64,000 nt of DNA. Origin: Laribacter hongkongensis DSM 14985. GTDB taxonomy: Bacteria > Pseudomonadota > Gammaproteobacteria > Burkholderiales > Aquaspirillaceae. The translations under genes were made by a program, and so were the position numbers. Location of the stretch: positions 238,498-302,497 of the forward strand of contig NZ_AUHR01000001.1 in assembly GCF_000423285.1 (NCBI RefSeq), given 5' to 3'. The notes below the pieces were generated by a model. It was given only the letters and a program-made list of their open reading frames with translations, had not been told where the DNA came from and searched no databases. Shown here one piece after another: positions 56,241 to 64,000 of this stretch. Each line of letters begins with the position of its first letter. The first letter of the stretch is position 1.

Positions 56241-56260
56241 CCGCCCCGTAAAAGGGGCGG
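56241..56260 (-). terminator. Terminator after 6S RNA
   Basis: On the minus strand, CCGCCCC and GGGGCGG form a 7-bp stem around a 6-base loop, followed by TTTTCGTTTC. It lies between 6S RNA and fau. Confidence 0.7.
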
Positions 56261-56265
56261 TGGAA

Positions 56266-56470
56266 ATTTTGCCCCCGCAAGCGTCGATCCGGCTGCTTAT
56301 CCCGAACCTTACGGTTCAGGTGGTCGCCAACCGCATGTTTCGGGCGCACTGGCAAGCCAGCACGACACGCCCACATGCTAAATGTCAGCAACCTTGCATC
56401 GAATATTGGTTCTGGGAAATTAAGCCATCCCGAACGCCGCAGGGGACTAAACCGGTATCTCAAAGAGCAA
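56266..56470 (-). ncRNA. ssrS: 6S RNA
   Basis: Regulatory RNA that mimics an open promoter and sequesters sigma-70 RNA polymerase. Position between zapA and fau is the conserved ssrS locus. Internal sequence resembles E. coli 6S: AGTCCCCTG early and ACCTGAACCGTAAGGTTC near the 3' end. The ends pair: TTGCTC with GGGCAA, and GATACCGG with CCGGATC, giving about 205 bases. Exact ends are estimated. Confidence 0.8.
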
Positions 56471-56776
56471 TCAACTGGCAGAACACGAGGAGATGGTGCT
56501 TTGTGCCGTGTTCTCTATGTCTTGTATTTTACGCTCAATCGCCTCGATGTCTACAGGCGGTGACGAACGACCCTGACGAAGATCGTGCGTGAGGTTGAGC
56601 GCTGCCAGGATGGCAATGCGCTCCGCATCCACGATGCGGCCGCTGTCACGGATATGGCGCATGCGCTTGTCCAGTAGGCGGGCTGCCGCCATCAGCGCCT
56701 CGCGCTCACCCAGCGGGCAGGCAAAACTGAAGCGGCGCCCCATCAGCTCGACCGAAATGGTGACGGTATCGCTCAT
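56471..56776 (-). CDS. zapA: Cell division protein ZapA
   Basis: FtsZ-ring stabiliser of 101 residues. The N-terminal VTISVELMGRRFSFACPLGEREALMAAARLLDKRM and NLTHDL match the ZapA family; the C-terminal half is a coiled coil. It overlaps the upstream small gene by 4 bp, and 6S RNA starts immediately after its stop. Confidence 0.93.
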   Translation of the reverse strand: MSDTVTISVELMGRRFSFACPLGEREALMAAARLLDKRMRHIRDSGRIVDAERIAILAALNLTHDLRQGRSSPPVDIEAIERKIQDIENTAQSTISSCSAS

Positions 56777-56976
56777 TCTTTCACCTCCGGCAGACGGGCA
56801 ATCAGGCTCTCGATCCGCGTGCGCGTCATGTCAAGACGGGTCGTCAGCGCGGCATTGTGCGCTTCGGACTCGGCCAGCCGGGTCGCCAGCTCACGCTTGT
56901 CCGCCGCGAGGCGCTCGCACAGATCGGCAAGGGTCTGCACCGTGGCATGCAGACGTTCGAGTTCGGCATTTATCAT
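56773..56976 (-). CDS. Small coiled-coil protein next to zapA (TIGR02449-like)
   Basis: A 67-residue all-helical protein (LERLHATVQTLADLCERLAADKREL and so on) of the kind often encoded before zapA in beta- and gammaproteobacteria and proposed to act in division with ZapA. Start at 56976; it overlaps zapA by 4 bp (ATGA), suggesting coupling. Function inferred from context. Confidence 0.78.
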   Translation of the reverse strand: MINAELERLHATVQTLADLCERLAADKRELATRLAESEAHNAALTTRLDMTRTRIESLIARLPEVKE

Positions 56977-57016
56977 GCATTGGAATGTAGCGCGGCGCCC
57001 GATCAGGGTCAAACGT

Positions 57017-57892
57017 CTACGAAGGCGCGCCGGGACGCGATCCCCGAGCCTGGTCCAGCGCCTGACAGACGGCATCCATCCCCCGGACCAGCCGCGGCCC
57101 CGGCCGGCTGACCCAGTCCTGCGGCAGGCCATGGAGCTGCCCCGTGGCCACGGCCGGAATCTGCGGCCAGCGCCGCCAGCGTTCCAGCCGGCTGACCGGC
57201 CCTGGCACCAGCATCACCTGCGGCCGTGCTGCCAGCACCGCCTCGGGACTGACCTGCGGCACCAGCTGCGGCAGCCCGGCAAACAGGTTGCGCCCGCCGC
57301 AGACCTCCAGCAGCGCCGACAGGAACTGCCGGCCGTTGACCGTCAGCAGCGGCACCTCGCTGACCTGTACGAACACGTCCAGCACCGGCAGCCCGGCATG
57401 CGCCTGCCGGGCTGAGGCCACCGCCTGCCGGAAACCGGCCGCCTCGCGCTGGCCAGCGTCCTGGCGGGCCGTCAGTGCCCCCAGCCGCTCGAACGTGCTG
57501 GCCACCTGCTCCAGCGACGACGGCTCGGACAGGAACACCGGCACGCCCAGCGCCCGGAGGCGGGCAATCTCGCGCGGTGCATTGCCGCTGGCCCAGCCCA
57601 CCACCAGGTCGGGCCGGAGCGCCAGCACCTTTTCCACGCTGACGCCGGCGTAGCCACCCACCCGCGGCAGGCGGCGCGCTTCGGCCGGCCAGTCGCTGAA
57701 ATCGGTGGTGCCGACCAGCAACGTGCCGGCACCGATGGCGTACAGCGACTCGGTGGCATGCGGTGCCAGCGACACGATGCGCCGGGCCGGCTGCGCCAGC
57801 GTCACGGTCTGCCCGGTGTCGTCCACGGCACTGACCGATGCCAGCACCAGTGCCGGCCACAGCGCCAGCCATGCCAGCCAGCGCCCTTTCAC
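57017..57892 (-). CDS. btuF: BtuF-like cobalamin-binding periplasmic protein
   Basis: Periplasmic binding protein for vitamin B12 or cobinamide, 291 residues with a signal peptide (about 1-18). The class III fold is shown by RRIVSLAPHATESLYAIGAG, ALRPDLVVGWASGN and LPRVGGYAGVSVEKVLAL. It overlaps cobU by 4 bp in the btuB operon. The partner ABC permease and ATPase (BtuCD) are not in the window. Confidence 0.9.
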   Translation of the reverse strand: MKGRWLAWLALWPALVLASVSAVDDTGQTVTLAQPARRIVSLAPHATESLYAIGAGTLLVGTTDFSDWPAEARRLPRVGGYAGVSVEKVLALRPDLVVGWASGNAPREIARLRALGVPVFLSEPSSLEQVASTFERLGALTARQDAGQREAAGFRQAVASARQAHAGLPVLDVFVQVSEVPLLTVNGRQFLSALLEVCGGRNLFAGLPQLVPQVSPEAVLAARPQVMLVPGPVSRLERWRRWPQIPAVATGQLHGLPQDWVSRPGPRLVRGMDAVCQALDQARGSRPGAPS

Positions 57893-58404
57893 GTCCGGCC
57901 TGCCTTGATCGCCAGCGGCTGGCCGGCCACCAGCAGGGTAACCCGGTCGGCAAGGGCGCCGATATCCTGGTTGAGCCGGCCCAGCTCATCGACGAACCAG
58001 CGGTTGTCCTCGCCCAGCGGCACCACGCCACAGCCGATTTCGTTGCTGACCAGCAGCACGTCACCCGGCACGCCGGCCAGCGTGTCCAGCAGCGTCTGCC
58101 GGGCCGCCATGAAAGCCGCCGGCTGCTCCAGGAAATGCACCAGCCACAGGGTCAGGCAGTCGACCAGCACCAGCCCGTCCGGACGGGCTGCGTCCTCCAG
58201 TGCGGCCGGCAGGCCGGCACCGCACTCGATCACGCGCCAGTGCACCGGACGGCGCGCCTGGTGCATGACGACCCGGTGCGCCATTTCCGCGTCCCCCACG
58301 GCAGCGGTGGCCAGATAATGGATCGGCCCGGCATGCGCCCGCGCCAGCTGCTCGGCATGGCTGCTCTTGCCCGAACGGGCGCCGCCGGTAATCAGGTGCA
58401 ACAT
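57889..58404 (-). CDS. cobU: Adenosylcobinamide kinase/GTP:adenosylcobinamide-phosphate guanylyltransferase CobU
   Basis: Activates adenosylcobinamide for the nucleotide loop, 171 residues. The P-loop LITGGARSGKSSHAEQLA, LVDCLTLWL and VSNEIGCGVVPLGEDNRWF are diagnostic. The start at 58404 matches the family; an upstream ATG at 58446 is less likely. Middle gene of the riboswitch-controlled btuB-cobU-btuF run. Confidence 0.94.
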   Translation of the reverse strand: MLHLITGGARSGKSSHAEQLARAHAGPIHYLATAAVGDAEMAHRVVMHQARRPVHWRVIECGAGLPAALEDAARPDGLVLVDCLTLWLVHFLEQPAAFMAARQTLLDTLAGVPGDVLLVSNEIGCGVVPLGEDNRWFVDELGRLNQDIGALADRVTLLVAGQPLAIKAGRT

Positions 58405-58458
58405 GGTGTTTCTCCTCGGGCCCGCATCGGCATGCGGGCCCGGCAAACAGCTTGCGGC

Positions 58459-60327
58459 TTACTTGGGCTGCCAGTTCACGCCGACCAGCCACTCACGGCC
58501 AGCGGTGTTGTAACCCGGAACCAGCACATAGTCGCGGTCAAAGGCATTGTTGACGCGGGCAAACAGGCGGGTGGTCGGATTGAGCGCGTAATCGGCGTAA
58601 AGGTCGACCAGCGCATAGCCGCCCAGCTCCTTGGTATTGCCGGAATCAGCGTAGCGGCTGCCGACTGCACGCAGGGTCGAACCCAGTGTCAGCTGGTCGA
58701 ACGGCCGGCTGACATCCAGCGTGCCGTACCACTCGGAACGATAGGTCAGGCGCTTGTCGGTGATGTCGTCGCGCGGGTCCTGCCAGTTGACGTTGCCACG
58801 CAGGGTCGTGCCGGCCAGCACGGTGGAACCGGTCAGCGACACGCCCTTGATGGTGGCCTTGTTGACGTTGCTGGACGTGCACGGGAAACCGCCACTGCAG
58901 TCGTAGCCGTTGATCAGGTCGTCCACCCGGTTTTCAAACGCGGCCAGCTTGAGCTTGCCCAGCGCTCCGCTGAACTCGGCGCCCACCTCGGCATTGCGCG
59001 AGCTTTCCGGCTTGAGATTCGGGTTGCCGACATAGCCGTTGCCGTCGTCCGGCCAGTAAAGATCGTTGAAAGTCGGCACGCGGAAGGCCGTACCCCAGTT
59101 GGCGGTCAGCTTGACGGCTTCGTTGACGCGGTAGCCATAGCCCAGCGTGCCGGTGGTCTTGCCACCGAACTGCGAGTTGTTGTCATGCCGCAGCGAGGCA
59201 TTCAGCAGGCTGGCACCAAACTCGCCATTCCAGCCGGCAAACACGGCATTGTTCTGCCGGTTGCTGACTGTGAATTCCTGCGTGCTGGATACTTTCTGTT
59301 TCTGGTGCTCGTAGCCGGCTGTCAGCTGGCCAGCGGCACCCAGCGCCAAGTCGTTCTGCCAGGTCAGGGTGTCCTGGGTGGTCTTGAAGAAGCTGTAGTC
59401 GCCCCACGGTTGCGAAGGAGCGAAGTTTTCCGAGCGGTCCACCGCCTGGCTCAGGGTCAGGGTGCTGTGCCAGCGTTCGGTCAGCTGGTTTTTCAGGTAG
59501 ACGCTGTTGGCCTGGACGCGGTTTTTCTGGATGTCGTCGAATTGTCCGGTCAGGTCCTTGTTGGCATCGTATTGTGCGCGGCCGAACGCCTGGAAGGCGT
59601 TGAAGCCGACTTCGTGCCCTTCGGCCAGCAGATGGCTGACCCGCACGCTGTAGGCGGTATTGCGGTAGCCGTCCTCGTCCGGGTTGTAGCTCCACTGGCT
59701 GGATGCGTTGGTTGCCGAAAAACCGCCATCGGTGGTGCGATGGGTCACGTCAACGGCAAACGAGGTGTCCCCCACTACGCCGCCGATGCCGGCACCCACG
59801 CGCCAGGTGCCGTCATTGCCGGCTGCCAGCGACAGGTGCGGTGCCGGTGCGCCCCGGCCCTTGCGGGTGAAAACCTGCACCACGCCGCCGATGGCGTCGG
59901 CACCGTACAGGCCCGACACCGGCCCGCGCACGATCTCGATGCGCTCGATCTGCTCCAGCGGGATCTGTTCCAGCGCCGTGGCCCCGGTAGTGGCCGACAC
60001 CACACGCACGCCGTCGATCAGCACGACCGACTGGTTGCTGTTGGTGCCGCGGATGAACAGCGAAGACTGGCGGCCGTCACCGCCGTTGCTGGCAAATTCG
60101 ATGCCGGCTTCGCGGGACAACAGCTCCGGCAGGCTGGTCGGACCGGCCCTGGCAATATCGTCGCGGGTGATCACCGACACGTCGCGGGTCAGGCTGGCGG
60201 CCTGCACGGGCGTACGGGTGGCCGTGACCACGGTTTCGGCGACATCAGTGGCCGGGGCAGCGGCAAAGGCCGAGCCGATGGCCAGCGACACGCCGCCGGC
60301 CACAAAACGGAAAACAGATTGGGACAC
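58459..60327 (-). CDS. btuB: BtuB-like TonB-dependent cobalamin receptor
   Basis: Outer-membrane TonB-dependent receptor, 622 residues. A signal peptide (about 1-24) is followed by a TonB box region (AETVVTATRTPV), the plug domain (SLPELLSREAGIEF, SSLFIRGTNSNQSVVLIDGVRV, IERIEIVRGPVSGLYGADAIGGVVQVFT) and a 22-stranded barrel. The start is a GTG at 60327, since it gives the signal peptide and AGGAG lies 10 bases upstream. The cobalamin riboswitch in its leader and the neighbours cobU-btuF support B12 as ligand. Confidence 0.92.
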   Translation of the reverse strand: MSQSVFRFVAGGVSLAIGSAFAAAPATDVAETVVTATRTPVQAASLTRDVSVITRDDIARAGPTSLPELLSREAGIEFASNGGDGRQSSLFIRGTNSNQSVVLIDGVRVVSATTGATALEQIPLEQIERIEIVRGPVSGLYGADAIGGVVQVFTRKGRGAPAPHLSLAAGNDGTWRVGAGIGGVVGDTSFAVDVTHRTTDGGFSATNASSQWSYNPDEDGYRNTAYSVRVSHLLAEGHEVGFNAFQAFGRAQYDANKDLTGQFDDIQKNRVQANSVYLKNQLTERWHSTLTLSQAVDRSENFAPSQPWGDYSFFKTTQDTLTWQNDLALGAAGQLTAGYEHQKQKVSSTQEFTVSNRQNNAVFAGWNGEFGASLLNASLRHDNNSQFGGKTTGTLGYGYRVNEAVKLTANWGTAFRVPTFNDLYWPDDGNGYVGNPNLKPESSRNAEVGAEFSGALGKLKLAAFENRVDDLINGYDCSGGFPCTSSNVNKATIKGVSLTGSTVLAGTTLRGNVNWQDPRDDITDKRLTYRSEWYGTLDVSRPFDQLTLGSTLRAVGSRYADSGNTKELGGYALVDLYADYALNPTTRLFARVNNAFDRDYVLVPGYNTAGREWLVGVNWQPK

Positions 60328-60454
60328 GTGAACAACACTCCTGAAAGACGGCAACAAGGAGTGCGAGAAAGACGGGGCGCATGCCCCGGGCACTGACGGA
60401 TCATCCAGCATCGTCAGTATCGCCTCCCCGCGATACTCCGCTACAGATACCCCA

Positions 60455-60610
60455 GGGCCGGTCTCCGGGCTCGGTCTTGCGTCGCATCGCCTTCCCGTTC
60501 GAGAACAGTGGCAGACATGATGCGGCTTGTCGTCGGACAGACCTTACCGTTGCGGGGGCAGCGCCGGTCTTGCACCGGCTTCCCGTTTCATCTGGCGCTC
60601 AATGCGCACA
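60455..60610 (-). promoter_or_regulatory. Cobalamin riboswitch upstream of btuB
   Basis: On the minus strand the conserved elements run in order: GGGAAGCCGGTGCAA, CGGCGCTGCCCCCGCAACGGTAA, a P-stem region, the B12 box GTCTGCCACTG, and GAGCCCGGAGACCGGCC near the 3' end. It represses btuB (probably by RBS occlusion or termination) when adenosylcobalamin is present. The left boundary is approximate; the btuB start is about 128 bases downstream. Confidence 0.95.
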
Positions 60611-60698
60611 GACACCCTGATGGCGGGCGCGATTATAGCGCCACCGTTAGCGGCTGGCGCCGGCTTTCGGTATCGTCATGCCCTTTCTGGAGTCCATC

Positions 60699-61733
60699 AT
60701 GCCTGTTCCGCTTCCCGATCCCCTGGCCCTGTCTGCGGCCCGCGAACGCCAGTCCCGGCTGACCAAGCCCCTAGGCAGCCTCGGACGGCTGGAAACGCTG
60801 GCCTGCCGGTTTGCCGCCTGGCAAGGGCTGGCGATACCCCGCCGCCTGCAACCGGCCATTACGGTGTTTGCTGCCGACCACGGCGTCTGTTGCGAGGGCG
60901 TGTCGGCCTATCCGGCAGCCGTCACCGTCGAAATGGTGCACAACTTCACCCGTGGCGGTGCGGCCATCAATGTACTGGCATGCGAAACCGGCGCCCGGCT
61001 GGAAGTGGTGGACGTCGGCGTGGCAGGCGTTTTCGATCCGGCACTGCCCATCGTGCACGCCAAGGTACGCGCCGGCAGCGGCAACCTGCTGCACGAACCG
61101 GCCATGAGTGCAGAGGAATGCGCCGCAGCCCTCGAGGCCGGTCGCCGGGCCGCCCGGCGGGCCGTGGAGGCCGGTGCCACCCTGCTGATCGCCGGCGACA
61201 TGGGCATCGGTAACACCACGGCCTCGGCCTGCCTGATTGCTGCACTGGCCGGGCTCGACAGCGCCACAGTGGCCGGTCGCGGCACCGGCATTGATGATGC
61301 GGCCCTGGCGCGCAAGCGCGACATCATTACCGCGGCCTTGCAGCGGGCGGCAGATCGCTGCATTTCGCCGGCCGACTGGCTGGCCGAAGTCGGCGGTCTG
61401 GAAATCTCCGCCATGGCCGGGTTCTATCTGGAATCTGCCCGGCTGGGACAGCCGGCGCTGGTGGACGGTTTCATCGCCACGGCAGCCGCGCTGGCGGCCT
61501 GCCGGCTGGAGCCGGCCACGCGGCACTGGCTGCTGGCCAGCCACTGCTCGCACGAGCAAGGACACGCCCCGGCGCTGGCAGCCCTGGAACTGGAGCCGCT
61601 GGTCGATCTGCAACTGCGGCTGGGTGAAGGTTCGGGCGCAGCACTGGTGGTCCCGCTGTTGCAGGCAGCCATTGCCCTGCATGCCGGCATGGCCACGTTT
61701 GCCGAAGCCGGTGTTTCGGACAAGGATGCATGA
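60699..61733 (+). CDS. cobT: Nicotinate-nucleotide-dimethylbenzimidazole phosphoribosyltransferase CobT
   Basis: Makes alpha-ribazole-5'-phosphate for the lower ligand, 344 residues. Visible are KPLGSLGRLETLA, VFAADHGVCCEGVSAYP, LLIAGDMGIGNTTASACLIAAL, GRGTGIDD and a C-terminal GEGSGAAL. The start at 60699 has GGAG 7 bases upstream; 60678 is an alternative. It overlaps cobC by 4 bp and is divergent from the riboswitch. Confidence 0.95.
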   Translation: MPVPLPDPLALSAARERQSRLTKPLGSLGRLETLACRFAAWQGLAIPRRLQPAITVFAADHGVCCEGVSAYPAAVTVEMVHNFTRGGAAINVLACETGARLEVVDVGVAGVFDPALPIVHAKVRAGSGNLLHEPAMSAEECAAALEAGRRAARRAVEAGATLLIAGDMGIGNTTASACLIAALAGLDSATVAGRGTGIDDAALARKRDIITAALQRAADRCISPADWLAEVGGLEISAMAGFYLESARLGQPALVDGFIATAAALAACRLEPATRHWLLASHCSHEQGHAPALAALELEPLVDLQLRLGEGSGAALVVPLLQAAIALHAGMATFAEAGVSDKDA

Positions 61734-62341
61734 GCATTCGCACCATCACCCTGCTGCGCCATGGCGACATCGACGCTGCGGGCCGGCTGGTGGGGCACAC
61801 CGATCACCCGCTGACCGGTCCGGGCTGGCAGCAGATGCAGGCCGCCTGGCAAGCCCTCAGCGCAAGCGACCCGGCCATTGATGCCGTCGCCAGCTCCGAC
61901 CTTGTGCGTTGCGCAGCGTTCGCCAGGACCCTGCCTCATGCAGTCGAGCTGGCAGCCTGCTGGCGCGAAGCCGGTTTTGGCCACTGGGAAAACAGCCTGA
62001 CGACAGAGCTGCCGCCAGGCTGGGCGGACGATTACGCCGCGGGGCGCCTGACGCCTCCGGGTGGTGAATCGATGGCTGCCTTCGCCAGCCGCATACGAGA
62101 GGCCTGGCAGCACTGGCAAAGCCGGACCGCCGGAGCAACCCACCGGGTACTGGTGACCCACGGTGGAGTGATCCGTCTGTTGCTGGCCGACACTTTCGGC
62201 TGGAGCCCGGCGCAGGCGCGGCAGATTGCCGTCCTGCGCGGCGGCTGGGTGCGCTGGAGCGAGGCGGACGGCTGGCCGCCGTGCCTGCTGGAGCTGCGCG
62301 GACCGATACTCCTGCCGGCAAACCCGGAGACGACTGGCTAA
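61730..62341 (+). CDS. cobC: Alpha-ribazole phosphatase CobC (histidine phosphatase)
   Basis: Phosphatase removing the 5'-phosphate of alpha-ribazole (phosphate), 203 residues. The histidine-phosphatase motifs LLRHGDI and VLVTHGGVIRLLL are clear, with GHTDHPLT and SDLVRCAAFA. Its 4-bp overlap with cobT supports the cobalamin role rather than a generic phosphoglycerate mutase. Confidence 0.9.
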   Translation: MSIRTITLLRHGDIDAAGRLVGHTDHPLTGPGWQQMQAAWQALSASDPAIDAVASSDLVRCAAFARTLPHAVELAACWREAGFGHWENSLTTELPPGWADDYAAGRLTPPGGESMAAFASRIREAWQHWQSRTAGATHRVLVTHGGVIRLLLADTFGWSPAQARQIAVLRGGWVRWSEADGWPPCLLELRGPILLPANPETTG

Positions 62342-62373
62342 GGTAAAAGCACCTTGTCGTACGGAGCCGGACC

Positions 62374-63609
62374 ATGTGGCGTCTTCTCTTGCCAGGATTG
62401 TTGCTGGGCCTGTCTGCCAGTGCCGTGGCAGCAACAGAACAATGGGTCATCGTGATGCGGCACGGCGTGCGGGCTCCGACCCAGAGCGTGCCGACGCAAT
62501 CCGCATGGACACGCAAGGCCTTGCCGGACTGGCCGGTCGGACGCGGGGAGCTGACACCTCGCGGAGCCGCCCTGCTGACTGCCCAGTGGCAGGCGCTCGG
62601 ACAGCAGGCCCGGGAGGCCGGGCTGTTGCCCGGACAAGGCTGCCCGCCACCAGGAAGCGTCCACGTCCGGGCCGATACTGACGAGCGCACGCAGGCCAGT
62701 GCGGCAGCCTTGTTGCAAGGGCTGGCTCCGGGTTGCGGGCTGAAGTTTGCGGTCCGGTCCGAAAAGACGACCGACCCGTTGTTCCATCCGGTCAAGGCCG
62801 GCGTCTGCCGCTACGATCGCCAGCAGGTCACTGCTGCCCTGCAGCCACAATTGCCCGGCTTGCAACAGGCATTGCAACCCTCCTTGCAGGCTTTGCAGAT
62901 GGCCAGCGGCTGCTGTACTCCCAGCCTGTGCCAGTCCCTGGATGCCGCCGGGCGCTGCGTACTGCCGTTGCTGCCCTCCCGGATTCATGTCAGCACCGAC
63001 CGGCAACAGGTATCGCTGCACGGCGGCCTGGGAATTGCGGCCAGCCTGGCGGAAAACCTGCTGCTGACCGCAGCCGAATGGCCGCAGGGCGTGCCTGCCG
63101 GCGTGCTTGGGGTCACGGCAGAGCAGTTGCCGGCGCTGTTGCCGGCACACGCGGCAGCTTTCAGGTTCGTCAACGGCAGCGAGCCGGTTGCCCGGTCCAA
63201 CGGCTCGGCCCTGCTGGACCAGGTGATCCGGACCTTGCAAGACCCGCAGGCAGCGCCGCTGACGGTGCTGGTCGGACACGATACCAATATCGCCAACCTT
63301 GCCGGTCTATTGGACCTGCACTGGCACATCAGTCCTTATGCACGCGACGAGATTCCGCCGGGCAGCGGGCTGCTGTTTCGCCGGAGGAGTGATCTGCAGG
63401 AGGGGGAGCAGGTCAGCATCGCGTTTTTCACGCCGTCCCTGGCCAGCCTGACCCGCCCTGACATCCGCGAAGAGCGTCCACAAGCCAGTCGCCTGCCGGT
63501 ACCCGGATGCGGGGGGAAGAGCTGTCCGGCCCGTGGCTTCGCCCTGCTGGGCGCAGGACAGGTTGATCCCGGCTGTGTGCCTCCGGCACAGGCAACCACG
63601 TTGAGGTAA
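62374..63609 (+). CDS. Histidine acid phosphatase (AppA/glucose-1-phosphatase family)
   Basis: Periplasmic phosphatase of 411 residues with a signal peptide (about 1-20). The catalytic VMRHGVRAPTQ and the acid-base GHDTNIANLAG (HD motif) are conserved, with ELTPRGAALL. Several Cys residues suggest disulfides. Relatives hydrolyse phytate, sugar phosphates or acid organophosphates. It starts 32 bp after cobC and may be co-transcribed; a role in cobalamin precursor dephosphorylation is speculation. Confidence 0.86.
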   Translation: MWRLLLPGLLLGLSASAVAATEQWVIVMRHGVRAPTQSVPTQSAWTRKALPDWPVGRGELTPRGAALLTAQWQALGQQAREAGLLPGQGCPPPGSVHVRADTDERTQASAAALLQGLAPGCGLKFAVRSEKTTDPLFHPVKAGVCRYDRQQVTAALQPQLPGLQQALQPSLQALQMASGCCTPSLCQSLDAAGRCVLPLLPSRIHVSTDRQQVSLHGGLGIAASLAENLLLTAAEWPQGVPAGVLGVTAEQLPALLPAHAAAFRFVNGSEPVARSNGSALLDQVIRTLQDPQAAPLTVLVGHDTNIANLAGLLDLHWHISPYARDEIPPGSGLLFRRRSDLQEGEQVSIAFFTPSLASLTRPDIREERPQASRLPVPGCGGKSCPARGFALLGAGQVDPGCVPPAQATTLR

Positions 63610-63645
63610 TGACCGGCTAACCGGTCATCCGGGGAAAGAGGCCCC
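63609..63645 (+). repeat. Two adjacent hairpins after the phosphatase gene
   Basis: ATGACCGG-CTAA-CCGGTCAT (63609-63628) is a perfect 8-bp hairpin, and TCCGGGG...CCCCGGA (to about 63646) follows at once. Neither is followed by a U-tract, so intrinsic termination is doubtful. The remaining 115 bp to the rRNA terminator show nothing recognisable. Confidence 0.45.
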
Positions 63646-63761
63646 GGAGCGGAACCGTCCTGCGGATGCAGCAGAGAAGCTGGTCAGGATGAGCAAAGGT
63701 TCGGCCTGTTCCCGGACTCGATGCAGGCGGTCGTATACGCGTACGCGCGAGGACGGGCATG

Positions 63762-63797
63762 ACAAAGCAAAGGCCCCCAGCGTGTGCTGGGGGCCTT
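63762..63797 (-). terminator. Terminator of the rRNA operon
   Basis: On the minus strand, AAGGCCCCCAGC and GCTGGGGGCCTT form a perfect 12-bp stem with a 4-base loop, followed by TGCTTTG. It lies 8 bp after the 5S gene. Confidence 0.9.
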
Positions 63798-63805
63798 GAT
63801 GGGGA

Positions 63806-63920
63806 GCCTGGCGGTGTCCTACTTTCGCACGGGTATCCGTACTATCATCGGCGCTAAGTGGTTTCACGGTCCTGTTCGGGATGGGAAGGGGTGGGACCCA
63901 CTCGCTATGGCCACCAGGCA
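63806..63920 (-). rRNA. rrf: 5S ribosomal RNA
   Basis: On the minus strand the sequence runs GCCTGGTGGCCATAGCGAG, CCCACCCCTTCCCATCCCGAACAGG and AGTAGGACACCGCCAGGC, all hallmarks of 5S rRNA, with the ends pairing. About 115 bases. Last gene of an rRNA operon whose 23S gene lies beyond the window. Confidence 0.95.
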
Positions 63921-64000
63921 TAAACTGTCGAGCCGTCGTGCTGCTTTCGCAACACGCCGCCTCATCAAACGGTCAAAGAAGTGACAGGTCAGATCGATCG

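Noticed and set aside
57838..60396. An 852-codon frame antisense to btuB and cobU
   Set aside because: It mirrors conserved coding sequence in GC-rich DNA and contains no domain.

Overview
The window is 64 kb of a GC-rich chromosome from a betaproteobacterium. Gene content and order (tol-pal, amgK-murU beside lptD-surA, dusB-fis, pyrE beside exonuclease III, zapA-6S RNA-fau) point to the Neisseriales, and the set resembles a Laribacter/Chromobacterium-type organism. The species is an inference from gene content and cannot be confirmed here. Genes are dense on both strands, with no prophage, CRISPR array or intact insertion sequence.

Layout. 0.1-4.6 kb: a DUF302 gene divergent from a complete sulfate ABC importer (sbp-cysT-cysW-cysA). 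4.7-10.6 kb: a chemoreceptor, a periplasmic endonuclease I, a HIT protein, a CNNM/CorC-type membrane protein and two tandem receiver-domain proteins, the first without its phospho-acceptor Asp. 10.6-17.1 kb (minus strand): the envelope block cpoB-pal-tolB-tolA-tolR with tolQ missing, then a TlpA-like thioredoxin, a YbgC-like thioesterase and a TonB-like protein. 17.1-24.0 kb: a MASE1-PAS-GGDEF-EAL protein with a degenerate EAL domain, dps, yggU, fxsA, cutA and dsbD. 24.0-26.8 kb: four tRNA-Lys genes followed by a small accessory stretch carrying a TopAI(YjhX)/YjhQ toxin-antitoxin pair. 26.9-35.6 kb: proS, ruvC, murU, amgK, lptD, surA and an RluF/RsuA-type pseudouridine synthase. 35.7-39.5 kb: a siaABCD signalling operon (PP2C phosphatase, kinase, Thr-phosphorylated partner, diguanylate cyclase) in which siaD carries a one-base frameshift inside its GGDEF domain.

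39.5-53.5 kb is mostly housekeeping: DUF2252, proA, DUF3422, RNase P RNA, dusB-fis, purH, pagP, purD, a tRNA-Asn/Gly/Thr operon, a nitroreductase, pyrE and exonuclease III. 53.8 kb holds a 122-bp MITE-like remnant of an IS5-type element with intact terminal inverted repeats and a TGA target duplication. 54.0-63.6 kb is a cobalamin uptake and nucleotide-loop locus (cobS; btuF-cobU-btuB under a cobalamin riboswitch; divergent cobT-cobC and a histidine acid phosphatase), interrupted by fau, 6S RNA and zapA. The window ends in the 5S rRNA of a minus-strand rRNA operon.

Main themes: sulfate and B12 acquisition, outer-membrane assembly and remodelling (Tol-Pal, LptD, SurA, PagP, MurNAc recycling), and c-di-GMP signalling with two unusual members (frameshifted siaD, degenerate EAL). 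The most checkable oddities are the siaD frameshift, the phospho-acceptor-less receiver with a hairpin over the next gene's ribosome-binding site, the tol cluster without tolQ, the MITE, and the palindrome inside the sia promoter.
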